Source of the DNA: an uncultured Paraprevotella sp.
GTDB lineage: Bacteria; Bacteroidota; Bacteroidia; Bacteroidales; Bacteroidaceae
Length of the DNA: 64,000 nt
Assembly: GCA_910586505.1 (NCBI GenBank)
Contig: CAJUGV010000001.1
Span: 248,001-312,000, forward strand
Direction: 5' to 3'
A program made the translations under genes and the position numbers. Below, in pieces: positions 54,061 to 62,899 of the stretch (within the stretch, counting starts at the first letter, position 1; the number at the start of each line of letters is the position of its first letter). Below the pieces are notes generated by a model. It made no database searches. It saw only the letters and a list, made by a program, of their open reading frames with translations, and was not told where the DNA came from.

Positions 54061-55749
54061 TTATCTGTCTTCTGTATCGGGACGACGGAAATCTTCCTTC
54101 ATCCGGTTGTAAAAATCCCGCCATACCGCAGCATCGGTCGCGGCATCGGTCCGCACTTCCAGCAACACCGGGGCGGAAGCTCCGGCATCGGTCAGCTCGT
54201 CAAGAGCCTCCGACAAGGCGTCTTCGTCGGCGGCCATGCGGTAGGTCCACCCCAAAGACTCGGCCCACCCCCTTGCCGAAGTGTCGTGAACGGCCGTCAC
54301 AAACCGGCCCGTCCGGCCTCTTGTGTCCAGTCCGGGAAGCGTATGAAAAATGGCCCCTCCCCCGTTGTTGAGTAACACGATGCGCAGGCGGGCGGGCACG
54401 TGTGCGTTCCACAACGCATTCATGTCGTAAAAGAAACTCAGGTCGCCCGTCAGCAGAAAGTTCAGCCTGTCCGACACCGCCGCATATCCCACTGCCGCCG
54501 ACACCGACCCTTCGATGCCGTTCACTCCCCGGTTGCCATGCACCTCCGCCCCTTCGGGCAAGGGAAACAATCCGGCCAGACGCACGGCCGAACTGTTGGC
54601 CAGATGCAACACGCAACGGGGCGGCAGAGATTCCATCACCCGCCGCACGGCATACAACGCAGAATAGGGCGCCTGCATATCCGGCACACGGGCGGCACAA
54701 GCCTGCCACCGCTCCGGATAAGTTTCGGAGAGACACCCGCCAGCCTGCGAAAACAAACGGGCGAACTGCAAGGGGGAAGCCTCTGCCACAGTGGTCAGCG
54801 CGCCGAACAAATCGGCCGGCCTACCGTCGGGCGCCACATGCCAGTGCACCAATGAAGGCACGGCACGCAGAAAGTGTTTCAGACGCTTCGATACGATATG
54901 CCCTCCCATCGTAACGACCAGATCGGGCGACAAAGCCTGCCGCTCTTCCTCTCCCACCGCTCCGAGCAAAGCATCGAAACCGCGTATGGCCGGAGAGCTT
55001 CCCGGCATGTTGCCTAACACTTCGGTGAGCCACACCGTCTTTCCGGCGGGCAGGCAGGCAGCCACAGCGGCGGCTTCGCCTGCCGGCATCTGTCCCGTCA
55101 CCACCATCACACGGCTGTAACGGGGCAACTGTTCTTTCAGGAAACCGGTCAATGCGGTGCCTCCGTCCGACATGTCGAGCCTGCGCATAAAACGCACTTC
55201 GGGCAACTGCTTCACGGAAAAATGAAACAAAGGCTCCGACAGCGGCACATTGATGTGCACGGGACCGCACCCGTGATGTGCCGCTTCGAGCACCGCCTCG
55301 TTCACCAGACGGTTGGCATACCATTCGTCTTCTTCCGTATGCACCTCCGGAAGCGTCACGGAACTGCGCACCATCGTGCCGAACACACCGGGTTGCGGCA
55401 AGGTCTGTCCGTCCATCTGCCCGATCCAGGCAGCAGGCCTGTCGGCCGAGACGACAATCAGAGGCAATTGCCTGTAGAAAGCCTCACACACCGCCGGATG
55501 AAGATTGAGCAAGGCCGAACCCGACGTACAGCACACCGCCACAGGCTCGTGCCTGTGCAACGCCAGTCCGATGGCAAAAAAACCGGCACTCCGTTCGTCC
55601 GTCACCGAAAAACATTCAAAATCACGGCACGCCGAAAACGACTGTACCAACGGCACATTACGGCTTCCGGGGCAAAGCACTACCCTGCGCACGCCCTGCG
55701 CGCGCAACACCGCCACCAGCTGCAACACACTCTTCTTATCAGAATACAT
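54061..55749 (-). CDS. menD: SEPHCHC synthase (2-succinyl-5-enolpyruvyl-6-hydroxy-3-cyclohexene-1-carboxylate synthase)
   Basis: A 562-residue thiamine-diphosphate enzyme joining isochorismate and 2-oxoglutarate. The N-terminal RRVVLCPGSRNVPLVQSF, the glutamate region VTDERSAGFFAIGLA and the ThDP-binding GDLSFFYDMNAL...NNGGGAIFHTLP are intact. It overlaps menF by 11 bases and precedes menB by 19. The GC content of menD-menF is visibly higher than that of the 31-45 kb region. MenH, which eliminates pyruvate from the MenD product, has no recognisable gene in the window. Confidence 0.95.
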   Translation of the reverse strand: MYSDKKSVLQLVAVLRAQGVRRVVLCPGSRNVPLVQSFSACRDFECFSVTDERSAGFFAIGLALHRHEPVAVCCTSGSALLNLHPAVCEAFYRQLPLIVVSADRPAAWIGQMDGQTLPQPGVFGTMVRSSVTLPEVHTEEDEWYANRLVNEAVLEAAHHGCGPVHINVPLSEPLFHFSVKQLPEVRFMRRLDMSDGGTALTGFLKEQLPRYSRVMVVTGQMPAGEAAAVAACLPAGKTVWLTEVLGNMPGSSPAIRGFDALLGAVGEEERQALSPDLVVTMGGHIVSKRLKHFLRAVPSLVHWHVAPDGRPADLFGALTTVAEASPLQFARLFSQAGGCLSETYPERWQACAARVPDMQAPYSALYAVRRVMESLPPRCVLHLANSSAVRLAGLFPLPEGAEVHGNRGVNGIEGSVSAAVGYAAVSDRLNFLLTGDLSFFYDMNALWNAHVPARLRIVLLNNGGGAIFHTLPGLDTRGRTGRFVTAVHDTSARGWAESLGWTYRMAADEDALSEALDELTDAGASAPVLLEVRTDAATDAAVWRDFYNRMKEDFRRPDTEDR

Positions 55750-56848
55750 GTCTCAATCCCTTTGATATTACATATTTCATGGTCTGCATCTTGCGCTCCG
55801 TCTCCAGCCATTCTTCCTCACACACGGAAGCCGGCAACAGTCCGCCGCCGGCATAAAGCCGGATGCCCTGCGCTCCGATACCCTGCATGCAACGCAGGTT
55901 GACATACAATGCCGTGTGACCTGCCGGTGACAGACACCCCAGGAAACCGGCATAATAGCTGCGGTCGTAACCTTCATGCCGGCCTATGAAACGGAAGGCT
56001 TCCGGAGCGGGAAGTCCGCACACGGCGGGCGTAGGATGCAGGTCCTGCAACAACGAGCCTATCCTGTCTGACGAAGACAGGGCGAAACAAATGTCGGTGC
56101 GCAGGTGGGCCAACTCTCCGGCCGTGACCGTATAAGGCCCTTCCGCCTCGGGAACAAGTCCGCACAGCCTCAGCCTTTCGTTGATATATTCAGTGACGAA
56201 AGCCTGCTCACGTATGTTTTTTTCCGACCACGGCCCCTCCGGTTCTCCGTGACAGAGTGCCTGCGTGCCGGCCAAAGCCATCGTGCGGTATGCGCCCTCC
56301 CCGCCCGCCAGCAAAATCTCCGGCGTGGCCCCCAGCCAGAATCCGGTGTGGGGAGTATGGAACAAATAGACATAGCTGCGGACATACCGGCGACACGCCG
56401 CATAAAAAGCCCTCGCCCAGGAAAAATCTCCGGGAAGCGCCTCCGTAGACCGGCGGGAAAGCACCAGTTTACGAAACGCACCCTGACGGAGCGCAGTGGA
56501 GAACTCACGGAAAACACAACCGTAATCCGCCGAAGGAGAGCGTTCCAGCCGTCCGCCGAACTCCACCGGAACGGGGGCTTCCGTCTCTCCGGCTTCCGAT
56601 GCGGCGGGCATACGCACGCTTACCTCCTCCCCGAAAGGAAGCAACCATAAAGGATGCCCCTCTCCTATGCGAAAAGGGGCAAAAACAAAACCGGTCTTCC
56701 CGTCGAGCGACGGTATATCCGGAAAAGACTCCAAAGAAGAAAGCGAGGCCCGTATGCCGCGGCAGACACGCTGTCCCGGCTCACGGAACCATACAAAAGC
56801 TCCGCCTTGGGCCACCCATCGCCCTATGATATCCTCACCGTCGAGCAT
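55739..56848 (-). CDS. menF: Isochorismate synthase
   Basis: A 369-residue chorismate-utilising enzyme that makes isochorismate for menaquinone. Family motifs: FRKLVLSRRSTEALPGDF (catalytic lysine region), SPEILLAGGEGAYRTMALAGTQ read here as ATPEILLAGGEG and TMALAGTQ, VTEYINERL, HLRTDICFAL and HPTPAVCGLP with GRHEGYDRSYYAGFLG near the end. It starts 6 bases after the stop of the HAD-hotdog fusion gene and overlaps menD by 11 bases, so the men genes are tightly coupled. Confidence 0.93.
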   Translation of the reverse strand: MLDGEDIIGRWVAQGGAFVWFREPGQRVCRGIRASLSSLESFPDIPSLDGKTGFVFAPFRIGEGHPLWLLPFGEEVSVRMPAASEAGETEAPVPVEFGGRLERSPSADYGCVFREFSTALRQGAFRKLVLSRRSTEALPGDFSWARAFYAACRRYVRSYVYLFHTPHTGFWLGATPEILLAGGEGAYRTMALAGTQALCHGEPEGPWSEKNIREQAFVTEYINERLRLCGLVPEAEGPYTVTAGELAHLRTDICFALSSSDRIGSLLQDLHPTPAVCGLPAPEAFRFIGRHEGYDRSYYAGFLGCLSPAGHTALYVNLRCMQGIGAQGIRLYAGGGLLPASVCEEEWLETERKMQTMKYVISKGLRHVF

Positions 56849-56854
56849 GTAGGG

Positions 56855-58087
56855 TCAATTTCTTTTCAACACACTGTTCATCACACGGATGGAGGACACC
56901 AGTTTGCCGGTTGAAGTAAACACGTCCACATTCCAAACATGCGAAGAACGGCCTTTATGTACTATAGTAGCCACGGCTCTCACGGTATCTCCCTCATGTG
57001 CCGACGAAATGTGATTGCCGCTCACCTGCATACCCACCACAAACTCATCCGGATTGCATATCACCATCGAACCCAATCCGGCCACCGTCTCGGCCAGAGC
57101 CAGCGTGGCCCCTCCGTGCAGAATGCCGAAAGGCTGCCGCGTGCGGTGGTCTACAGGCATGGTGGCTTCTATCCGGTCGTGCGAAGCATAGGTATATTGT
57201 ATCCCCAGATTACCCATCAACGTGCTGCGTGCCTGCGCGTTCAGGGCGTCGAGCGGAATCTCGCTCTCGCGCACTTCGGCCAGAAACGCGTTCTCCACAG
57301 CCACGGCCACCCCGTCCTCATTATTGGACAAAGTGACATAGTCGGCGCAACGCTTCACGGAATCGGGCGCATTGCCCATGGCAATACCCAGGTCGGCCAA
57401 CTGCAGCATGGTCACATCAGCCACCCCGTCGCCGAACACCACAATCTCATCCGTTTGAATGCCTTCCTTTTCCATGATGACGGCCAGCGTATTGCCTTTA
57501 TCCACCTGACTGCCTACCACCTCGAGGAAATAGGGTTCGGAACGGAACACATCCAGCACGCCGTTCAGCCGCTTTTTCCAATGCTGCTCCAGCCCGACCA
57601 GCGCTTCTTCGTCGTCACTCACCAACATGCACTTGCAGGGAGGATAGTCTATGGCCGCCGAAAAGAATTCCTGCTGGTCCAGCTTCATGCCGTTGAGCGC
57701 CGCCTCAGCCTGCACATGCGGGTCGGCAGCGTTGTTGGTCACCACCATATCACCGTTGTAGGTAAGGATGGCAAAGCCGTTTTTCTCGGCTTTCTTTTCC
57801 AAATAGGCGATATTTTCAGGATTGATGCGGCGTTCAAAGAGCACTTCTCCGTTGGAAGCGCTGATGACCTGACCGCCGTTATACGAAAGTATATAACCGT
57901 TATACGTACCCAGTTCCAGTTTCTTGGCCAATGGCAACAGGCCATAAGTGGGGCGACCGGACGCCAACATGATACGCACTCCCATCTGCTGTACTTTAAG
58001 CAGTGTGTTGAGCGTACGTTTGCTTATCTCTTTCTCGTCGTTCAACAGTGTACCGTCTACGTCGAGCACTAACATTTTGTACTTCAT
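56855..58087 (-). CDS. HAD-IIB phosphatase fused to a MenI-like hotdog thioesterase
   Basis: A 410-residue two-domain protein. Residues 1-270 are a Cof-type HAD-IIB hydrolase with nucleophile Asp9 and Asp11 (DVDGTLL) and motif IV FGDGVADVTM (Asp220, Asp224; the usual Asn before the second Asp is Ala). Residues about 280-410 are a PaaI/YdiI-type hotdog domain with PFGILHGGATLALAET (319-334) and catalytic Glu333, closely like E. coli MenI (YdiI), the DHNA-CoA hydrolase. As first gene of the menF-menD-menB operon (6-base gap), the hotdog half very likely supplies the missing MenI step. The HAD substrate is unknown. Confidence 0.88.
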   Translation of the reverse strand: MKYKMLVLDVDGTLLNDEKEISKRTLNTLLKVQQMGVRIMLASGRPTYGLLPLAKKLELGTYNGYILSYNGGQVISASNGEVLFERRINPENIAYLEKKAEKNGFAILTYNGDMVVTNNAADPHVQAEAALNGMKLDQQEFFSAAIDYPPCKCMLVSDDEEALVGLEQHWKKRLNGVLDVFRSEPYFLEVVGSQVDKGNTLAVIMEKEGIQTDEIVVFGDGVADVTMLQLADLGIAMGNAPDSVKRCADYVTLSNNEDGVAVAVENAFLAEVRESEIPLDALNAQARSTLMGNLGIQYTYASHDRIEATMPVDHRTRQPFGILHGGATLALAETVAGLGSMVICNPDEFVVGMQVSGNHISSAHEGDTVRAVATIVHKGRSSHVWNVDVFTSTGKLVSSIRVMNSVLKRN

Positions 58088-58112
58088 AGTCCCACGATTT
58101 TAGATGTTCACA

Positions 58113-58120
58113 CAAATATA
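58113..58120 (-). promoter_or_regulatory. -7 promoter box of the HAD-MenI/menFDB operon
   Basis: TATATTTG on the minus strand, 25 bases before the start codon. Confidence 0.5.
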
Positions 58121-58222
58121 CGGAAAGCCTTTCAAAGTAGGAAGAAGCGGAAAGAAGTTTATCATTGCGCTTCACTTTTTTTAGTGAACAAAGGGATTCC
58201 GCCCGAAAAAGGGCTAAAGAAA

Positions 58223-59431
58223 TCAGCGGCACAACAAGTCGCACACTTTGTCCTGAAAGTGGTGGGCAGCAGCTCTGTTCTCCACTCCCTGGTTCATGAT
58301 GCAAAAAGCCAGCATACGGCCGTTTGACGCCCTGGCATAACCGGCCAGCGTAGACACCCCCTCCAGTGTGCCGGTCTTGGCCCGCACATTGTTACAGGCA
58401 GCCCCCCGTTGCATTCGCCGACGCAGCGTGCCGTCGACACCGGCCACGGGAAGAGACTGATAAAGAGGGATGAAAATTTGTTCGTCCCGATAGGCATAAC
58501 GCAAAAAAGCCGTTTCAAGCTCGGCACTCAGATAATTATACAAAGAAACACCGCTGCCGTCGGCCACGGTATAGCGGCCCGCATCATACCCCATCCGTCC
58601 TATCAGACCCTCGATATAGTACATAGCCTCCCGTCTGGATGCGTAGGGCTTTCCGGTGAGAGACGCCAGCTTATAGAACAGGGCTTCGGCACACAGGTTG
58701 TCGCTCTTTTTCATCATCGGGTCAAGAACCTCGGCCAAGCTGCGCGACCGCTCGGAAAGGCACACGGATTCATCGGGACAACGGGCTTTGCCCACGAACG
58801 AATAACCGACCCCCCATTCACGCAAAGCCTCACAGAACGCATCCATAAAACGGTTCTCCTTATTATATAATAAAGGTGTGAGCAAAGGCATATCATCATC
58901 CCAGCACCATCCCCAGCCCCACTGCAGGGTGTCTTTCATCGACACATCGGCATAAAGGCCTCCTGCCACGGAATCTATACCGAGTGTCTTCACCGCCCGG
59001 CAAAGGTATTCCATATCCTCCTCTCCGAACCAGGGGTCGAAACCTCCTACCACATACAGGTCTCCCCACAGCACACGCCCTTCCACCTTACCCGTATTCC
59101 GCAGGGAGGTAGTGAAACGACAGCCGCTTCCCAGTTCGGAAAGTGCGGTTACTGCCGTCACTATCTTTTCGGTGGAAGCCGGACGCATGCGCTGCCGTGC
59201 CTGAAAGGCATAGAGAGGTTCGTCGGCAGTAAGATCGAATACACACAGTCCCAACTGCGAAGTCGTCAGCAGTTCGTCGGTAAGCAGAGTGTCCAGTCCT
59301 TTGCACAAGGACATGCGCCACGATACATTCTCCTCTTCCGCATAACCGTAAGAGGGGACCGCACATAAATTTACGGCACAAAAGGCGAAACTGACGGCAT
59401 GAGCCAGTATCCGCAATATCCTTTTTCCCAT
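58223..59431 (-). CDS. dacB: D-alanyl-D-alanine carboxypeptidase/endopeptidase, PBP4 (S13) type
   Basis: A 402-residue penicillin-binding protein of the S13 class that trims D-Ala or cuts cross-links in peptidoglycan in the periplasm. The active-site motifs are complete: Ser86-x-x-Lys89 (STEK), Ser243-Asp-Asn245 (SDN) and Lys352-Thr-Gly (KTG). A signal peptide covers about 1-31. The domain inserted between SxxK and SxN is reduced compared with E. coli PBP4 (about 477 residues). It starts 6 bases after the small membrane protein gene, so they form a pair. Confidence 0.93.
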   Translation of the reverse strand: MGKRILRILAHAVSFAFCAVNLCAVPSYGYAEEENVSWRMSLCKGLDTLLTDELLTTSQLGLCVFDLTADEPLYAFQARQRMRPASTEKIVTAVTALSELGSGCRFTTSLRNTGKVEGRVLWGDLYVVGGFDPWFGEEDMEYLCRAVKTLGIDSVAGGLYADVSMKDTLQWGWGWCWDDDMPLLTPLLYNKENRFMDAFCEALREWGVGYSFVGKARCPDESVCLSERSRSLAEVLDPMMKKSDNLCAEALFYKLASLTGKPYASRREAMYYIEGLIGRMGYDAGRYTVADGSGVSLYNYLSAELETAFLRYAYRDEQIFIPLYQSLPVAGVDGTLRRRMQRGAACNNVRAKTGTLEGVSTLAGYARASNGRMLAFCIMNQGVENRAAAHHFQDKVCDLLCR

Positions 59432-59437
59432 AAGCTG

Positions 59438-59854
59438 TCAGTCTGTATCTTTCAATAATTCATCCCGTCGGCGGCCGACATATCTGCAAAATTCCTCAGC
59501 CGGAAACGGGGTTATCATCTTAATGGAACCGTCGCAAAATGTGAGCATCACCGTATCGCGGCTTTTCAACAACGACATCGACCCGTACCGCATCACCTCC
59601 GCTTTTTCTATATCCGCCAGCGCATAGCGTTTCATCTTGGAGAAACGGCCCTGACGGATATAAAGGAAACCGTCGTCGGTACACACGTATGCCGTATGAA
59701 TCAATCGTTCCACCACAAACACTAAAAACACCATAAAGCACAAAGCAGCCAGCGGCCACCTGACCCAAAAGAAGTACACGGCCAGCACCGTTCCCGGCAA
59801 AAGACTGAAAACAAGCGTTTTCTTATTGATTTTCGAATGAAAGGTCCGTATCAT
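59438..59854 (-). CDS. Small membrane protein with a PH-like domain
   Basis: A 138-residue protein, started at 59854 (MIRTFHSKINKKT); upstream in-frame codons give an unlikely Cys-rich leader. Two membrane helices (about 14-48) precede a soluble beta-rich part (about 52-135) with the wording FLYIRQGRFSKMKRYALADIEKAEVMR, which fits bacterial PH domains of the YdbS/bPH2 kind. Function is unknown. It is co-transcribed with the downstream carboxypeptidase. Confidence 0.75.
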   Translation of the reverse strand: MIRTFHSKINKKTLVFSLLPGTVLAVYFFWVRWPLAALCFMVFLVFVVERLIHTAYVCTDDGFLYIRQGRFSKMKRYALADIEKAEVMRYGSMSLLKSRDTVMLTFCDGSIKMITPFPAEEFCRYVGRRRDELLKDTD

Positions 59855-60227
59855 CACGTCTGTATTTGCGTGCAAGTTACAACTTTTACAATTTAAAAAC
59901 ACCAAAAGCAAAATCTTTTTTATGTCTTTTCAGAAAACGCGAGCTTCCGGAGTATCGGCAAGAACGAACCGGGACTGCCCGTACCTCCCAGACAGACAAT
60001 ATGAAGAGTAAGCTATCATACATCCGACCGCACACCGTTTTCTATCTCTCCGGGACACAACACACAGTCACGCCGCAGGAATCAGACGCTCACCTGCCGG
60101 AATCTGTGTTTTTCTCTTCCATGCGCGACAAAAGAATGTGGCCGGACCTGCCGCGCCATGGAAAAACCAAAGACATTATTTTTTTAATAAATAGGGAATG
60201 AAGCACACAACCAAACGAGTTTTTGAG
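59855..60227. other. Gene-free stretch before nadB
   Basis: About 370 bases between two divergent genes. A plus-strand open frame (59866-60201) is present but has no family resemblance, no hydrophobic leader and atypical composition, so I do not call it. No repeat or strong hairpin is seen. Confidence 0.4.
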
Positions 60228-60235
60228 TAGTTTTG
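60228..60235 (+). promoter_or_regulatory. -7 promoter box of nadB
   Basis: TAGTTTTG fits TAnnTTTG, 20 bases before the start codon. Confidence 0.6.
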
Positions 60236-60255
60236 CAATGTAAAACGTCAAAAGC

Positions 60256-61845
60256 ATGATACGCAAATTTGATTTTTTAGTGATTGGTTCCGGAGTGGCC
60301 GGAATGAGTTACGCCCTGAAAGTGGCCGACGCCGGAAAAGGTAAGGTGGCCATCGTATGCAAAACCACTCTGGAAGAAGCCAACACGGCCAAGGCGCAAG
60401 GAGGCATAGCCTCCGTGACCAATCTGGAAGTGGATAATTTCGAGAAACATATCAAAGACACCATGATTGCCGGCGACTACATCAGCGATCCGGCAGCTGT
60501 GGAACAGGTGGTGAAAAACGCTCCCCAAGGCATACGCGACCTGGTGAAATGGGGGGTGAACTTCGACAAGAACGAAAAGGGTGACTTCGACCTGCATCGC
60601 GAAGGCGGACATTCGGAATTCCGCATCCTTCATCATGCCGACGACACGGGATTTGAAATACAGCGCGGACTGATGGAAGCCGTGCGCCGCCACCCCAACA
60701 TCATCATTCTGGAAAACCATTTTGCAGTGGAAATCATCACACAGCACCATCTGGGTATAGAGGTAACGCGACGCACTCCCGATATAGAATGTTACGGGGC
60801 CTACGTGCTGGATCCTGACACCCAAAAGATAGATACTTTCCTGTCTAAAGTCACCCTGATGGCTACCGGAGGCACAGGGGCGGTCTATGCCACGACCACC
60901 AATCCCAACATAGCCACCGGTGACGGCATTGCCATGGTCTACCGCGCCAAAGGTACCGTGGAAGGAATGGAGTTCGTACAGTTCCATCCCACCGCCCTCT
61001 TCCATCCGGGCGAAACGCATCCCGCCTACCTCATCACAGAGGCCATGAGAGGATACGGAGGCATCCTGCGCCTGCCCAACGGCGAGGAATTCATGCAAAA
61101 ATACGATAAAAGGCTGAGTCTGGCTCCGCGCGATATCGTGGCACGCGCCATCGACAAGGAAATGAAAATCCACGGCCTGGACCACGTATGTCTGGACGTG
61201 ACACACAAAAATGCCGAAGAGACGAAGCATCATTTCCCCAATATTTATGCCAAATGTCTGTCTATAGGAATAGACATCACCAAACAATACATCCCTGTGG
61301 TGCCTTGCGCCCACTATATGTGCGGCGGCATCAAAGTGGATCTCAACGCCTGTTCCAGCATACACCGGCTTTATGCCGTGGGCGAATGTTCCTGTACGGG
61401 ACTGCACGGAGGAAACCGACTGGCCAGCAACTCACTCATCGAAGCCGTGGTCTACGCCGATGCGGCGGCCGCACACAGCCTGAGCGTCATCGACCAGTAT
61501 ACATTCAACGAACGCATCCCGGAATGGAATGACGAAGGCACGATGAGCAACGAAGAAAAAGTGCTCATTGCACAGGATATGAAAGAAGTGGGACAGATCA
61601 TGAGCAATTACGTAGGCATCGTGAGAAGCGACCTTCGCCTGCGGCGAGCATGGACGCGGCTGGACTTGATTTATGAAGAAACGGAAGAACTTTTCAAGCG
61701 TGTGAAGGCCACCAAAGACATCTGTGAGCTTCGCAACATGATCAATGTGGGTTACCTCATCACGCGCCAAGCCATCGAACGGAAAGAAAGCCGGGGACTG
61801 CACTACACAACAGACTATCCGAAACACGCTTACGACCATAAATAA
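60256..61845 (+). CDS. nadB: L-aspartate oxidase
   Basis: A 529-residue FAD enzyme that oxidises L-aspartate to iminoaspartate, the first step of NAD synthesis; under anaerobic conditions fumarate is the usual electron acceptor. The FAD loop is VIGSGVAGMSYALK (9-22), the substrate region EANTAKAQGGIASV and HREGGHSEFRILHHADDTG, and the later GGIKVDLNACSSIHRLYAVGE and GLHGGNRLASNSLIEA. The C-terminal helical domain is complete. nadA and nadC are not nearby. A strong hairpin follows. Confidence 0.96.
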   Translation: MIRKFDFLVIGSGVAGMSYALKVADAGKGKVAIVCKTTLEEANTAKAQGGIASVTNLEVDNFEKHIKDTMIAGDYISDPAAVEQVVKNAPQGIRDLVKWGVNFDKNEKGDFDLHREGGHSEFRILHHADDTGFEIQRGLMEAVRRHPNIIILENHFAVEIITQHHLGIEVTRRTPDIECYGAYVLDPDTQKIDTFLSKVTLMATGGTGAVYATTTNPNIATGDGIAMVYRAKGTVEGMEFVQFHPTALFHPGETHPAYLITEAMRGYGGILRLPNGEEFMQKYDKRLSLAPRDIVARAIDKEMKIHGLDHVCLDVTHKNAEETKHHFPNIYAKCLSIGIDITKQYIPVVPCAHYMCGGIKVDLNACSSIHRLYAVGECSCTGLHGGNRLASNSLIEAVVYADAAAAHSLSVIDQYTFNERIPEWNDEGTMSNEEKVLIAQDMKEVGQIMSNYVGIVRSDLRLRRAWTRLDLIYEETEELFKRVKATKDICELRNMINVGYLITRQAIERKESRGLHYTTDYPKHAYDHK

Positions 61846-61872
61846 AACATTTATACAAAGTCTGAAAATATC

Positions 61873-61919
61873 ATCCTCTCCGAAACATGCTTTGTCTTTC
61901 TTCGGAGAGGATTTTTTTA
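61873..61919 (+). terminator. Terminator after nadB
   Basis: A perfect 12-bp stem (ATCCTCTCCGAA 61873-61884 with its complement 61901-61912), 16-base loop and a run of seven T. Confidence 0.9.
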
Positions 61920-61958
61920 TGTTCCGCATCACAAAAAAAATTTCATGCGGAAGAAAAT

Positions 61959-62004
61959 AAAAAACGGTGCGCAAGAAAATTTTTTTTCATGTGCACCGTT
62001 TTTT
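61959..62004. repeat. Long AT-rich palindrome between nadB and the radical SAM gene
   Basis: Arms 61959-61979 and 61984-62004 (21 bases) pair with two mismatches; the outer 12 bp (AAAAAACGGTGC with GCACCGTTTTTT) are perfect and end in T on the right and begin with A on the left. It can act as a two-way terminator and shares TGCGCA and CATG words with the palindrome at 52.9 kb. Confidence 0.75.
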
Positions 62005-62071
62005 GAGGTATTCATTACCCCGTTTTATCCTTTTCCCCGATAGAGAAAACTTATTACATAGTAAAAACAAA

Positions 62072-62848
62072 TCAATAAGAAACCGACACTTTGAGTCCGG
62101 CTTGCCGGACCAGCCCGGCAATGCGGTCCAAATCCTCATGCGAGGCTTTCTGTAGTCCTTGTTCGGGCGTTTCGCGGTCTATCGTGTAAATCATGACCAT
62201 CGAAGGCGACGTCTCTTTCACCTTTTCCAACCAAGGCATCACATAGCGGTCGGATGTATTGTCCACACTCACTCCCTCAGACATACCTTTCATGAACATC
62301 GTCTGAATGATAACCTTTCCTCCGAAATCCTTCATCCGCTCCACTATCTTGTCCGGATCATACATCCCTGCAGGTCTGTCCACCCGCCGGATATATTCTC
62401 CGTCTACGGTGTCGAGCTTCAGAATATTGTTGTCCACCTTTTTCAGCGCCTCGAATACCTGCGGACGAAAAATCTGAGTGGCATTGCTCAGCACACTGAT
62501 TTTGGCTTCCGGAAAATATCTGTCGCGCAAAGCACAGGTATCATCTATGATTTCCGCAAAATGCGGATGCAGTGTGGGTTCGCCGTTACCGGCAAAGGTC
62601 AGCACATCGGGAAACGGCCCGCAGGCCTTCATCTCTTTCAATTTCTCTTCGAGTGCCTTACGCACTTCTTCACGCGAAGGCAACGGACTGCGGGGGCGAA
62701 AATCCTTATTGAATCCGCATTCACAGTAAACACAGTCGAAAGTACAAAACTTTCCGTCACCGGGAAGCAAATTTATGCCTAAAGAAACACCCAGCCGTCG
62801 GCTGTGCACCGGTCCGAAAATGGGAGAAGGATAAATAACTGTAGCCAT
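62072..62848 (-). CDS. Radical SAM protein, unknown substrate
   Basis: A 258-residue radical SAM enzyme, started at 62848 (MATVIYPSPIFGPVHSRRLG). The cluster cysteines are C35, C39 and C42 (CTFDCVYC), followed by FAGNGEPTLHP, the SAM-binding glycine motif, and KLDTVDGEYIRRVDRP. No second cluster or SPASM domain is evident. The HSRRLGxSLGINLLP start is shared with a group of short radical SAM proteins annotated only by fold; no function is established. It is monocistronic as far as seen. Confidence 0.88.
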   Translation of the reverse strand: MATVIYPSPIFGPVHSRRLGVSLGINLLPGDGKFCTFDCVYCECGFNKDFRPRSPLPSREEVRKALEEKLKEMKACGPFPDVLTFAGNGEPTLHPHFAEIIDDTCALRDRYFPEAKISVLSNATQIFRPQVFEALKKVDNNILKLDTVDGEYIRRVDRPAGMYDPDKIVERMKDFGGKVIIQTMFMKGMSEGVSVDNTSDRYVMPWLEKVKETSPSMVMIYTIDRETPEQGLQKASHEDLDRIAGLVRQAGLKVSVSY

Positions 62849-62899
62849 TACCTTGTCATTTAAATTACCAACACTGATGCAAAGATAATACAATCCCTT

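Noticed and set aside
59866..60201. 111-codon open frame between the PH-like gene and nadB
   Set aside because: No family resemblance, no leader, atypical composition; treated as non-coding.
60277..61407. 376-codon minus-strand open frame inside nadB
   Set aside because: It is entirely antisense to a well-conserved nadB and His/Gly-rich in the way typical of shadow frames.
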